From the IMG/VR virus record IMGVR_UViG_3300048546_000406, positions 1 through 44,085 of that record: a DNA stretch of 44,085 nt; one strand, written 5' to 3'. The stretch is from a virus. Of the stretch, positions 29,318-36,879 are shown piece after piece. How positions within the stretch are numbered: position 1 is the first letter of the stretch; the number at the start of each line of letters is the position of its first letter. The notes beneath the pieces are model-generated. The model had not been told where the DNA came from and did not search any database. It saw only the letters and a program-made list of their open reading frames with translations. Made by a program: the position numbers and the translations under genes.

Positions 29318-29868
29318 AGATTGCATTAACAGGCCATACCAAAGGAATTGGCAATGCAATTAAACAACTGTTAGAGAATGAACACGAAATTGTTGGTTTT
29401 AGTAGAACAAATGGTTATAACATAAATGAACCTGATGCAATATATGAGCTTGCAAAAGATGCAGATGTTTTTATAAACAATGCACAGTTTCAAAATTATC
29501 AAACAAAATTATTTGATTTGTTTTGGGAAGATTGGAAATATAAACATAAAACTATTATCAATATGAATAGTTCTAGTAAATATCCAGAATTCCAAGCAGG
29601 GTTTGGTAACTACGTTAAAAACAAGCAAGAACTAGATGAAAATGTTAAAGCCAAAACATTACGTATGAGAGCCGGTGTTAGTACTTTTAATTGTAGAGTA
29701 ACAAATTTAATTATTGGTTGGACAGACACTGATATGATAAAGTTTCTCAGGCATATTAAGAAAATGCCGCCTAGTAAAGTTGCAGAAACGGTTAAATGGG
29801 TGTTAGATCAACCCCAAGATATACAAATATTTGAATTAGCAGTGTGGCATCAGAATACTTCTCCATAA
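29314..29868 (+). CDS. Short-chain dehydrogenase/reductase (SDR)
   Basis: 184 residues, starting at a GTG that overlaps the previous stop (AACAGGAAG upstream). TGHTKGIG (6-13) is the NAD(P)-binding glycine motif, NNA (55-57) the structural motif, Ser86-88 and Y100-x3-K104 the catalytic residues. It is about 60 residues shorter than typical SDRs. It is translationally coupled to the radical SAM gene, so the two may act in one modification pathway, possibly of a sugar, cofactor or nucleobase; unproven. Confidence 0.8.
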   Translation: MKIALTGHTKGIGNAIKQLLENEHEIVGFSRTNGYNINEPDAIYELAKDADVFINNAQFQNYQTKLFDLFWEDWKYKHKTIINMNSSSKYPEFQAGFGNYVKNKQELDENVKAKTLRMRAGVSTFNCRVTNLIIGWTDTDMIKFLRHIKKMPPSKVAETVKWVLDQPQDIQIFELAVWHQNTSP

Positions 29869-29871
29869 ATA
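29866..29871 (+). promoter_or_regulatory. TAAATA late-type promoter core
   Basis: CATAAATAATAC overlaps the end of the SDR gene, 31 bases before the nuclease start; GAGAGGG ribosome binding site follows. Confidence 0.5.
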
Positions 29872-29902
29872 ATACGGGCACATTATTTAGAGAGGGCAAA
29901 AA

Positions 29903-30379
29903 ATGCAAACACAAAATGAATATGACGTAATACTACTTAAATGCGTTGACGGTGATACAGTAGACGTAGACATTGACCTAGGATTCAACGTATGGTTAAA
30001 AGATGAGCGTGTAAGAATTATGGGCATTGATACCCCAGAATCACGCACTAGTGATAAAGTAGAAAAAGTTTTTGGACTGGCTGCAAAGAAAAGATTAAAA
30101 GAATTACTTGAGAATGGTGGAAAACTTATCACAACTGAAAACAAACACGGCGAAGATATGAAGGGCAAGTTTGGCCGCATCTTGGGTGACTTTAGAGCAC
30201 CAAATGGCGACTTAGTGACTGATATTATGATAGCAGAAGGACATTGCGTTGCATACTTTGGCGGTAGTAAAGAAGAAATACAAATGAAGCATATGGCCAA
30301 TAGAGAGAAACTGTTGCGTGAAGGTGTGGTAAGTAAAGAAGCAGTCGAGGAAGCTGAAAAACTTATGGAAGGAAAGTAA
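29903..30379 (+). CDS. Thermonuclease-like (SNase) protein
   Basis: 158 residues. VDGDTVDVD (15-23) gives the metal-binding Asp, VRIMGIDTPE (37-46) the catalytic Arg38, Asp43 and Glu46, and GKFGRILGD (88-96) the second catalytic Arg92. It is a calcium-dependent nuclease fold (OB-fold). There is no signal peptide, so it would act in the cytoplasm, for example in host DNA degradation or phage recombination. Late-type promoter. Confidence 0.88.
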   Translation: MQTQNEYDVILLKCVDGDTVDVDIDLGFNVWLKDERVRIMGIDTPESRTSDKVEKVFGLAAKKRLKELLENGGKLITTENKHGEDMKGKFGRILGDFRAPNGDLVTDIMIAEGHCVAYFGGSKEEIQMKHMANREKLLREGVVSKEAVEEAEKLMEGK

Positions 30380-30387
30380 ATTAGCTA

Positions 30388-30627
30388 ATGAACACTAATT
30401 ACACAACAATTGCAGAAATTAGGAGCTGGATACATCGTGCAGTTTCAAATGTAGAAGATCAGTTGAAACGAATAGATGAAACTCATCCTAACTATCAATG
30501 GCTTATAGATAGATTAGCTTATTTAAAAGAACATAGTGAGAAATACAATTCTATGACGGGCAAACAAATGCCAAAGCCGAGAGATCGTAGCAATTTAAAA
30601 CAATACAATAGACCTCGAAGTTTTTAG
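30388..30627 (+). CDS. Small helical protein
   Basis: 79 residues, helical and charged (EIRSWIHRAVSNVEDQLKRI), with a basic tail (KPRDRSNLKQYNRPRSF). No signal or membrane span. It closely follows the nuclease gene. Function unknown. Confidence 0.65.
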   Translation: MNTNYTTIAEIRSWIHRAVSNVEDQLKRIDETHPNYQWLIDRLAYLKEHSEKYNSMTGKQMPKPRDRSNLKQYNRPRSF

Positions 30628-30628
30628 G

Positions 30629-30657
30629 TTGACAAAGTAATAGCTCCTGTATATACT
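30629..30657 (+). promoter_or_regulatory. Sigma70 promoter
   Basis: TTGACA (30629-30634), 17-base spacer, TATACT (30652-30657): a near-consensus promoter, 30 bases before the ATG at 30688. A direct pair of CTCCTGT/ACAGGAG (inverted repeat, about 30644-30650 and 30673-30679) flanks the -10 and includes the ribosome binding site, so the leader could fold over the Shine-Dalgarno if transcribed from upstream. Confidence 0.8.
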
Positions 30658-30687
30658 AATGTAGTAATAACAATACAGGAGTTTATT

Positions 30688-31044
30688 ATGTCGATGCACT
30701 TAGTTGGTCCTTATATGACCACCACAAAGTATAATCGTAAACAAAAGACTAGCAGGAATAAACGTCTTGCAGCGAAACAAGCAGAACACGAAAAGTGGCT
30801 TGAGTCTATGGGAGTTGGCAAAAGCACAGCCAAGCACACAAACGAGATACCTGATTACAGTACAAATGAAACAGTCAAATTAGGCAATAATATTGCAGGA
30901 CACGGTCCAGCAAAAGAGTCTATGGTATATTCAGGTGAACGCCAATTACTAGGTATTGCAACAATGCACAAGAGCAATATGGTACCAGTATTTGCGGATA
31001 GAAAAGAAGATGCAAAAGACATCTCCGCAATGCGCAGAAATTAA
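30688..31044 (+). CDS. Basic protein of unknown function, common type in T4-like marine phages
   Basis: 118 residues; the N-terminal half is Lys/Arg-rich (KYNRKQKTSRNKRLAAKQAE), the C-terminal half mixed. No signal peptide or recognised domain. CAGGAG Shine-Dalgarno; strong host-type promoter upstream suggests expression early. Probably nucleic-acid associated. Confidence 0.65.
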   Translation: MSMHLVGPYMTTTKYNRKQKTSRNKRLAAKQAEHEKWLESMGVGKSTAKHTNEIPDYSTNETVKLGNNIAGHGPAKESMVYSGERQLLGIATMHKSNMVPVFADRKEDAKDISAMRRN

Positions 31045-31056
31045 TAAAAGGTAGAT

Positions 31057-31539
31057 ATGAAAAAATTTTTAACAGCAGTTTTTTTGCTGGCTGCATCTAG
31101 TGTAGAAGCAGAAGCACAAAATAACTTATTTGACTTTGGCTCTCATCCTCAAGAACATTGTCTAGCTCTAAATGTTTATTATGAAGCAAGAGGGAGTAAT
31201 CTTGCCGATAAAGCAGCAGTGGCAGATGTGGTTTTAAATCGAGTAAATGACAGCCGCTATCCAAACACAATTTGTGATGTTGTACACGATGGATATAAAA
31301 AAGGAAAAAAGAATTGCCAATTTAGCTGGTACTGTGATGGTAAGTCAGATAATCCACAGGATCAAGATCGTTGGGCTGAAGCACAAATGATTGCTTGGGG
31401 AATAATTAAGTTTGACAAATATCGTGGCATTACCGAAGGCGCAACACATTATCACGCTACATATGTGTCTCCACGTTGGGCAAAGACACTACAATTAGTA
31501 GGTAGGATAGGTGCGCATATATTCTACCGGTGGGAGTGA
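31057..31539 (+). CDS. SleB-type cell wall hydrolase (probable endolysin)
   Basis: 160 residues with a signal peptide (MKKFLTAVFLLAASSVEAEA). CLALNVYYEARG (35-46) holds the catalytic Glu43 of the SleB/CwlJ family, and GATHYHATYVSPRWAKTL and GAHIFYRW are conserved downstream elements. SleB domains are lytic enzymes that cut peptidoglycan. Export through the Sec system makes it a candidate endolysin that does not strictly need a holin, or a SAR-type variant. It precedes the giant coiled-coil membrane protein. Confidence 0.85.
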   Translation: MKKFLTAVFLLAASSVEAEAQNNLFDFGSHPQEHCLALNVYYEARGSNLADKAAVADVVLNRVNDSRYPNTICDVVHDGYKKGKKNCQFSWYCDGKSDNPQDQDRWAEAQMIAWGIIKFDKYRGITEGATHYHATYVSPRWAKTLQLVGRIGAHIFYRWE

Positions 31540-31540
31540 T

Positions 31541-31546
31541 TAAATA
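31541..31546 (+). promoter_or_regulatory. TAAATA box 5 nt from ATG (leaderless type)
   Basis: ATTAAATA-ATATA-ATG leads into the gene at 31552; no Shine-Dalgarno in the short gap after the lysin gene. Confidence 0.5.
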
Positions 31547-31551
31547 ATATA

Positions 31552-33747
31552 ATGATATTTGGTTTCTTTGTAATGATAACGGCGCTTACTATTAGCGCCG
31601 TTGCTATCTACTACTCGGTAAGCGGCCTTGTGGCAATTTTTGCAGCAGCCGCCATACCTATTATAGTTATGGGCACAGCTCTTGAAGTTGGAAAACTTGT
31701 TACGGCAGTATGGCTACATTGGTATTGGGATAAAGCAAAATGGTGGCTCAAAACTTATCTCAGTATCAGTGTAATAGTTTTAATGTTTATAACAAGTATG
31801 GGTATTTTTGGTTTCTTATCAAAAGCACATATCGAACAAACTAGTGCTGCCGAAGAAGGCTTAGCACAAATAGAACGCATTGATAAAGAAGTGCTAAGAA
31901 TACAAGACTTGATTAGTAGAGCAGAAACACGTATTGCTGATGCTGAAGCAAGTGTAGGCATTGGCAACAACGAAACTCAAGCACAAATAGATAAAGAACA
32001 AACTCGTATCGATACTGCCTACGAACGTATACAACCTGCTATAGATGAACAAAATGTAATCATACAAACACAACTGGATAATTTAGAAGATCGTGTGGCT
32101 GTATACGAAGAAGAAATTACAAGTTTAGATAACGAATTACAGCGTCTAAGAGATGTAGCTGATAGCTACAGAGGAGAATTAGAAACTACTACAGTTGCAA
32201 GTATAGAAGAGCAAGTGCAACCCTATAACGATCAGATTGCACAACTAGATGAAGATTTACAACGTATCAACACACAAGCAAATGAATACGAACAACGTAT
32301 AAGTGAAGTAAGTATCGACAACAGTGCAATTGAAGCATTACAGCAACAGATTGCCGATATAGAAAATGCAATTGTAGTTACTACTAATAAATTGCAAAGT
32401 ACAGAACGTGCCAAGATACAAGAAGGTCAGGCGGTTATAGGTGTTACCAGTGACGGGCTATTTGGCGGAAACACTAGAACTGCTCTTGCTAAATGGGTAG
32501 ACGCACAGCAATCACGTATAAACACATTACAAACACAAGCAATAGAATTAAGAACACAAGCACAAGGCACCTTAGATGTTGAAAGAACACGACTAACAGA
32601 TCTAGTAAAAGATTTGCGTGGACCGCAGACTGAAACTATACTACAGCGTAAGCAAAGTCTTTTAGATGCAATTGATCAAATTAGATCAAATAGTATTGAT
32701 GAAGCCAAAGAAACAAAATCTAATATACAATTAAAGATTGACAATGTTTTGAATACTGATATTCCTTCTAATAGGAGTGCAAGGCAAACTGCTCAAGAGC
32801 AAATTACTGTCTTACGTAAAGCAGACGATCCACGTATCAATGCTGCCAGACAAACTATAAAAGATCTTAGAGCCGGTGCAGAGTCACAAATTGCAGCCAG
32901 CAATAATCTTATACAAAGATTGCGTGATAGCCTAACAGTAGGCAAAGACACAGACGTTGAAGTATTAGTAAATGCTCAACAGAAAAAGATTGTAGAATTT
33001 AATAATACTATTGACAGTTTAACTGAAGACAAGTATACTCTACAAGCAGAATATAGGAAACTTGAAGCAGAAGTAGGACCAATTAAATATCTTGCAGAAT
33101 TCATTTACGATGAAGCTGATAAAGATGTACTAGAGGAAGCGGTAAGATGGGTAATTATAGTAATTATATTTGTATTCGATCCATTAGCGGTCCTTTTGCT
33201 TATAGCGAGCCAAGCCACATTTGAGATGCGCAGACAGGAGCGTCTTCGGCTAGGCTCGGAGGGAAATAACAATGACAATAAAAGCAATGATCATCAGTAT
33301 GATGAATATGCACAATCACGAGACGATGTTGGACGACTTGAAGAAAATACCAGAGAGCCAGGAACAGGAACCAGTACCAGAGAAGACTTTGATTCAGTCT
33401 CCTATGCCAAGTTGTATAACAATGATAGAACCGGCTATGATGGAAGAAGTGTTGCCGACAGAGTTCTTGAATCCAGACAAGAACAACGACGATTAGAAGT
33501 AGAACATAAAGAACAAACCGACGAAGAGTTTAAAGAAGCTAAACGGTTATGGAAACTAAAAAATCCAGATCAAACCGCCAAAGATGTAAAAGAACAATAT
33601 ATATTAGGTAACATTGATAATTTGCCTTGGGATATATCTTTTATAGCAAAGGATGCCAAAGGCAAACAATACACAGGTTACGTACAAAACAATGAACAAA
33701 ACCAAGAAAGCGTATGGCAGAAAATAGGTTCGAATGACAAAGATTAA
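31552..33747 (+). CDS. Large membrane/coiled-coil protein with a PG-binding-like segment
   Basis: 731 residues. N-terminal hydrophobic spans at about 1-22, 26-50 and 70-92, then a roughly 430-residue coiled coil rich in Gln, Glu, Ile and Arg (residues 95-525), a further hydrophobic stretch at about 540-560, and a hydrophilic, low-complexity C-terminal region of about 160 residues. Within the coiled coil, GVTSDGLFGGNTRTAL resembles the DGIFGxxT.xA core of peptidoglycan-binding domains. The layout would span the periplasm or anchor a long rod in the membrane. It may help lysis (after the SleB gene) or act in a phage factory. No family is assigned. Leaderless-type start. Confidence 0.7.
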   Translation: MIFGFFVMITALTISAVAIYYSVSGLVAIFAAAAIPIIVMGTALEVGKLVTAVWLHWYWDKAKWWLKTYLSISVIVLMFITSMGIFGFLSKAHIEQTSAAEEGLAQIERIDKEVLRIQDLISRAETRIADAEASVGIGNNETQAQIDKEQTRIDTAYERIQPAIDEQNVIIQTQLDNLEDRVAVYEEEITSLDNELQRLRDVADSYRGELETTTVASIEEQVQPYNDQIAQLDEDLQRINTQANEYEQRISEVSIDNSAIEALQQQIADIENAIVVTTNKLQSTERAKIQEGQAVIGVTSDGLFGGNTRTALAKWVDAQQSRINTLQTQAIELRTQAQGTLDVERTRLTDLVKDLRGPQTETILQRKQSLLDAIDQIRSNSIDEAKETKSNIQLKIDNVLNTDIPSNRSARQTAQEQITVLRKADDPRINAARQTIKDLRAGAESQIAASNNLIQRLRDSLTVGKDTDVEVLVNAQQKKIVEFNNTIDSLTEDKYTLQAEYRKLEAEVGPIKYLAEFIYDEADKDVLEEAVRWVIIVIIFVFDPLAVLLLIASQATFEMRRQERLRLGSEGNNNDNKSNDHQYDEYAQSRDDVGRLEENTREPGTGTSTREDFDSVSYAKLYNNDRTGYDGRSVADRVLESRQEQRRLEVEHKEQTDEEFKEAKRLWKLKNPDQTAKDVKEQYILGNIDNLPWDISFIAKDAKGKQYTGYVQNNEQNQESVWQKIGSNDKD

Positions 33748-34144
33748 TGTAATTACAGCACCGGATATTTTACACAATCAAAACAAAAATATATTACTAG
33801 TAAATCCCAGTACAGATGTGCGTAATGATTTTCAAAAATATCTTGAAACTGTAAGCACATCAATTAATGTTTATTTGTATGATCCACAAACAGAAGAAGA
33901 AACAGATATTGCGTGGTTACTTGCAATAGCAAAAATATGCGAAACTGTTATTTTGGATTTAGATCAAATGCCAATTTTAGAAAAGAAATTTTCTAGTTAC
34001 TTAATTAGTTTACCCAACGTTTTTTACTTGACAAAAGACGATGTTACACCTTATACTAAACTTAGCCTTAATAGAATATATGATCTAACTTGGCTAGCTG
34101 AACCCAATGAAGGACAAAATGAAAAACAATCGAAAAAAACATAA
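33734..34144 (+). CDS. Unidentified soluble protein upstream of bS21
   Basis: 136 residues, alpha/beta pattern (NILLVNPSTD, TVILDLDQMP, NVFYLTKDDVTPY) reminiscent of a receiver-like or Rossmann-type fold, but without catalytic residues to support it. It overlaps the ends of both neighbours. Function unknown. Confidence 0.65.
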   Translation: MTKINVITAPDILHNQNKNILLVNPSTDVRNDFQKYLETVSTSINVYLYDPQTEEETDIAWLLAIAKICETVILDLDQMPILEKKFSSYLISLPNVFYLTKDDVTPYTKLSLNRIYDLTWLAEPNEGQNEKQSKKT

Positions 34145-34370
34145 CGACGACTGGAACAAACAAGGTTTACAAGTTAATGTAATAAACAACGATGTAACCA
34201 AAGCAATGCGAAAGCTCAAGAAAAAGATCTCAGAAGATGGATTAATGCAAGAGCTAAGAAAGCGTGAATATTTTGAAAGTAAAGGCACTAAAAAAAGACT
34301 TGCAAAAAAAGCTGCCATTAGACGATTCAAAAGAAATCAAATAAAATTAAAAGATCAGTTAGGTTATTAA
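34107..34370 (+). CDS. rpsU: Ribosomal protein bS21
   Basis: 87 residues from ATG 34107 (an in-frame ATG at 34119 is an alternative). LQVNVINNDVTKAMRKLKKK (about 21-40), then LMQELRKREYFESKGTKKRLAKKAAIRRFKR match the bS21 core of one beta turn and two basic helices. bS21 sits at the mRNA exit/anti-Shine-Dalgarno region of the 30S subunit and influences initiation. Phage-borne S21 is known from marine phages. A plausible role is steering host ribosomes toward phage messages, interesting here because some of this phage's messages seem to lack Shine-Dalgarno sequences. Confidence 0.87.
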   Translation: MKDKMKNNRKKHNDDWNKQGLQVNVINNDVTKAMRKLKKKISEDGLMQELRKREYFESKGTKKRLAKKAAIRRFKRNQIKLKDQLGY

Positions 34371-35510
34371 ATGCGTCTCGAAGAAGACATTAAATTAGAT
34401 TACAAAGACGTTCTTATACGTCCAAAACGCAGTACATTGCATAGCCGGAAACAAGTGAAATTAAATCGTAAGTTTCAATTTCGGCATTATGATCACGACA
34501 TTGCAGAACCATTGCCTGATGAATATCATTATATGGGTATTCCTATTATGGCAAGCAATATGGATGGTGTCGGAACGTTTCGTATGGCTGATAAATTAGC
34601 AGAAGGCGAAATGTTTACTTGTCTTGTAAAAACTTTCAGTGCTGAAGAGTTGATAGAATATTTTAATTCTGATATTGGGCTTGAACGTACTGAAAATGTT
34701 GCAATGAGTATTGGCACAGGCGAAAGTGATTATAACAAATTATTGAAAGTGAAAAAAGAATGTGACTACAGGCTTAAATATGTATGTATGGACATTGCCA
34801 ATGGTTACAGCGATCACTTTGCACAACACGTTCGTAAAGTAAGAGACGATTTTCCAGACTTGGTAATCATTGCAGGTAATGTTGTTACACGAGAAATGAC
34901 GGAGGAACTTATTCTTGCAGGAGCTGATATTGTTAAAGTGGGCATTGGTCCCGGGTCTGTTTGCACTACTAGGATACAAACTGGTGTGGGATATCCGCAA
35001 CTATCTGCAGTCATCGAATGCGCTGATGCAGCACACGGACTTGGTGGTCACATTATTGCTGACGGTGGGTGTAATAGCTCTGGAGATGTCGCTAAAGCCT
35101 TTGCAGCCGGTGCAGATTTTGTTATGCTTGGTGGTATGCTTGCTGGGCACGATGAAGGCGGCGGCGAAGTAATTACTAGAAAGTATATTACAGATGAATT
35201 CCAGGATGATGGAAGGACTCGAAAGTTTAAAGAAAAACATTTTGTGCAATTCTACGGTATGAGTAGTGAAAGTGCAAATGACAAGCATTTTGGTGGACTA
35301 AAAAATTATCGTTCATCAGAAGGACGCACAGTGCTTGTGCCTTATAGAGGACCTGTAGCTAGAACAGTACAAGAGATCCTTGGAGGAGTGCGTAGTGCGT
35401 GTACCTATACAGGTGCATTAAAACTCAAGCAACTTAGTAAGTGTGCAACTTTTATTCGTTGCTCACAAACACACAATTCGGTGTATGAATCATCGACAAT
35501 TGGTAAATAA
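34371..35510 (+). CDS. guaC: GMP reductase (IMPDH/GMPR family)
   Basis: 379 residues. The N-terminus ([16 protein letters not shown], 8-23) and the active-site loop [20 protein letters not shown] (191-210, Cys198 nucleophile) match GMP reductase more closely than IMP dehydrogenase, including the missing CBS insertion. GMP reductase converts GMP to IMP with NADPH, letting guanine nucleotides be turned into adenine nucleotides. This suits a low-GC phage recycling host RNA. The starting ATG directly follows the bS21 stop. No Shine-Dalgarno beyond the end of bS21, implying coupling. Confidence 0.9.
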   Translation: MRLEEDIKLDYKDVLIRPKRSTLHSRKQVKLNRKFQFRHYDHDIAEPLPDEYHYMGIPIMASNMDGVGTFRMADKLAEGEMFTCLVKTFSAEELIEYFNSDIGLERTENVAMSIGTGESDYNKLLKVKKECDYRLKYVCMDIANGYSDHFAQHVRKVRDDFPDLVIIAGNVVTREMTEELILAGADIVKVGIGPGSVCTTRIQTGVGYPQLSAVIECADAAHGLGGHIIADGGCNSSGDVAKAFAAGADFVMLGGMLAGHDEGGGEVITRKYITDEFQDDGRTRKFKEKHFVQFYGMSSESANDKHFGGLKNYRSSEGRTVLVPYRGPVARTVQEILGGVRSACTYTGALKLKQLSKCATFIRCSQTHNSVYESSTIGK

Positions 35511-35539
35511 CTGTGAGCGCCGAAAGGGCTCAATATAAT
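35504..35539 (+). promoter_or_regulatory. Late-type box, GNRA-capped hairpin and TATAAT before hsp20
   Basis: TAAATA (35504-35509) overlaps the guaC stop. A GAGC-G-CC-GAAA-GGGCTC hairpin (35515-35531; GNRA loop, one bulged G) follows, then TATAAT (35534-35539) without a clear -35. If transcription starts after TAAATA, the message begins with the hairpin, which may stabilise it. Confidence 0.45.
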
Positions 35540-35562
35540 TCTTGCTTTATAAGGAGAAACAA

Positions 35563-36009
35563 ATGACAAGATTACAAACACTAAACCTACCTGAATTTCA
35601 CAGAGCAACTATTGGCTTTGATAGAATGTTTAACCAACTCAACAAAGAGTTTGCAAACAGTAAATCACAAGGTTACCCACCATACAATGTAGTAGAAATC
35701 AACGAAGACGAATATATGATCTCGTTGGCGGTTGCTGGATTTGGTATGGACAATTTAGACATTACATTGGAGAAAAATGTATTGACTGTTGAAGGTACTA
35801 CTCCTAAAGGAGATGAAGAAGTTAACTACCTACACAAAGGTATTGGCGGACGCAACTTCCGTAGAGAGTTTACTCTAGCAGAGCATATTGAAGTAGAACA
35901 AGCCGGGCTTGAACTAGGTATGCTTAACATTCATTTGGTGCGCAATGTACCAGAAGCACAGAAACCAAAGAAAATTTCTATCAAAAACTTTGATGCAATT
36001 GAAGGCTAA
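35563..36009 (+). CDS. Hsp20 small heat shock protein
   Basis: 148 residues from the ATG at 35563 (AAGGAG upstream). The alpha-crystallin domain spans about 36-130: YPPYNVVEINEDEYMISLAVAG, then MDNLDITLEKNVLTVEG and the later G-x-L core AGLELGMLNIHLVRNVPE. The closest pattern is IbpA-like. Hsp20 is a common gene in marine T4-like phages and holds unfolded proteins, probably virion proteins or host factors, during infection. It is ended by a terminator. Confidence 0.92.
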   Translation: MTRLQTLNLPEFHRATIGFDRMFNQLNKEFANSKSQGYPPYNVVEINEDEYMISLAVAGFGMDNLDITLEKNVLTVEGTTPKGDEEVNYLHKGIGGRNFRREFTLAEHIEVEQAGLELGMLNIHLVRNVPEAQKPKKISIKNFDAIEG

Positions 36010-36014
36010 TAGTT

Positions 36015-36041
36015 ATGGGGGAGTAACAGCCCCCCATTTTT
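36015..36041 (+). terminator. Rho-independent terminator
   Basis: ATGGGGG (36015-36021) pairs with CCCCCAT (36031-36037), followed by TTTT. The ClpS ribosome binding site (AGGAG) follows within two bases, so read-through is the likely way ClpS is made unless a promoter lies within hsp20. Confidence 0.85.
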
Positions 36042-36052
36042 AGGAGAAAAAT

Positions 36053-36355
36053 ATGAATAAAACTGATGTAGTAATTGACGAAAAAATTGAAATTGATATT
36101 TCAGAACCTAAGGATTGCAAAGTCATTTTCCTTAATGATGATAAAACACCAATGGATTTTGTTGTAAGTATTTTACAAGAAATATTCAAACACTCTTTTG
36201 AAACTGCTTCTGCTTTAACCATTCAAATTCACGAAGAAGGAAGCGGAGTTGCAGGTATATATAGTTACGAAATAGCAGAACAAAAAGCTACGGAAACTGT
36301 AAATTTAGCAAGGCAAAATGGGTTTCAGCTAAATGTAAAAATTGAGGAAGAATGA
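36053..36355 (+). CDS. clpS: ClpS adaptor (N-end rule)
   Basis: 100 residues. CKVIFLNDDKTPMDFVVSIL (22-41) matches the YKVxLLNDDxTPMxFVV signature, with Asn28 and Asp29 for binding N-terminal residues. His60-Glu61 (QIHEEGSGVAGIYSYEIAE) match the second conserved block that forms the N-degron pocket. ClpS redirects ClpAP from ssrA-tagged proteins to N-end rule substrates. The window also encodes the tmRNA that makes such tags. Translationally coupled to the heme oxygenase gene (ATGA). Confidence 0.92.
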   Translation: MNKTDVVIDEKIEIDISEPKDCKVIFLNDDKTPMDFVVSILQEIFKHSFETASALTIQIHEEGSGVAGIYSYEIAEQKATETVNLARQNGFQLNVKIEEE

Positions 36356-36879
36356 GCAAACTTAAAGAACTTACTTGGGAGAATCATCAAAATGCTGAAA
36401 GAACAGCATTTGCCAGGAAACTTATGAATGGTATTACTCCTGAACAATATCACACCTACTTGTACAATCAATTTATTATCTACGGTTCTCTTGAATCATT
36501 AGCTGACTTAGACGGCATTGAAGACATACGCAGAGCCAAACGCATTAGTATTGATTTAAAAGAATTAGAACACGAATATGGTTTTAAAAGAACAAAAGAT
36601 AAACTAAAACCTAGTGCTGTAGATTATATTAATTACCTTCCTACACTTGATAGTGATGAACTAATGGCCCACGTTTATGTTAGACACTTTGGAGATATGT
36701 ATGGAGGTCAAATGATTAAAAAACGTATTCCATTTACAAAAGGTGTTATGTATGATTTTGATAATGTCGAAGACCTTAAAATAAAAGTTCGTACTGTGTT
36801 GGATGACGAAATGGCAGAGGAAGCAAATATTTGTTTTAAATATGCAACCAAATTGTTTGAGGAATTAAATAATGAGTGA
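36352..36879 (+). CDS. ho: Heme oxygenase (biliverdin-forming)
   Basis: 175 residues. The proximal heme ligand is His12 (WENHQNAE), and the distal-helix glycine motif is GDMYGGQ (114-120), as in bacterial/cyanophage HO1-type enzymes. It opens heme to biliverdin IX-alpha, Fe2+ and CO with reduced ferredoxin. It is shorter than plant or cyanobacterial HO1 (about 230 residues), as in other viral versions. Overlaps the downstream bilin reductase gene by 8 bases, making a two-gene pathway. Confidence 0.9.
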   Translation: MSKLKELTWENHQNAERTAFARKLMNGITPEQYHTYLYNQFIIYGSLESLADLDGIEDIRRAKRISIDLKELEHEYGFKRTKDKLKPSAVDYINYLPTLDSDELMAHVYVRHFGDMYGGQMIKKRIPFTKGVMYDFDNVEDLKIKVRTVLDDEMAEEANICFKYATKLFEELNNE

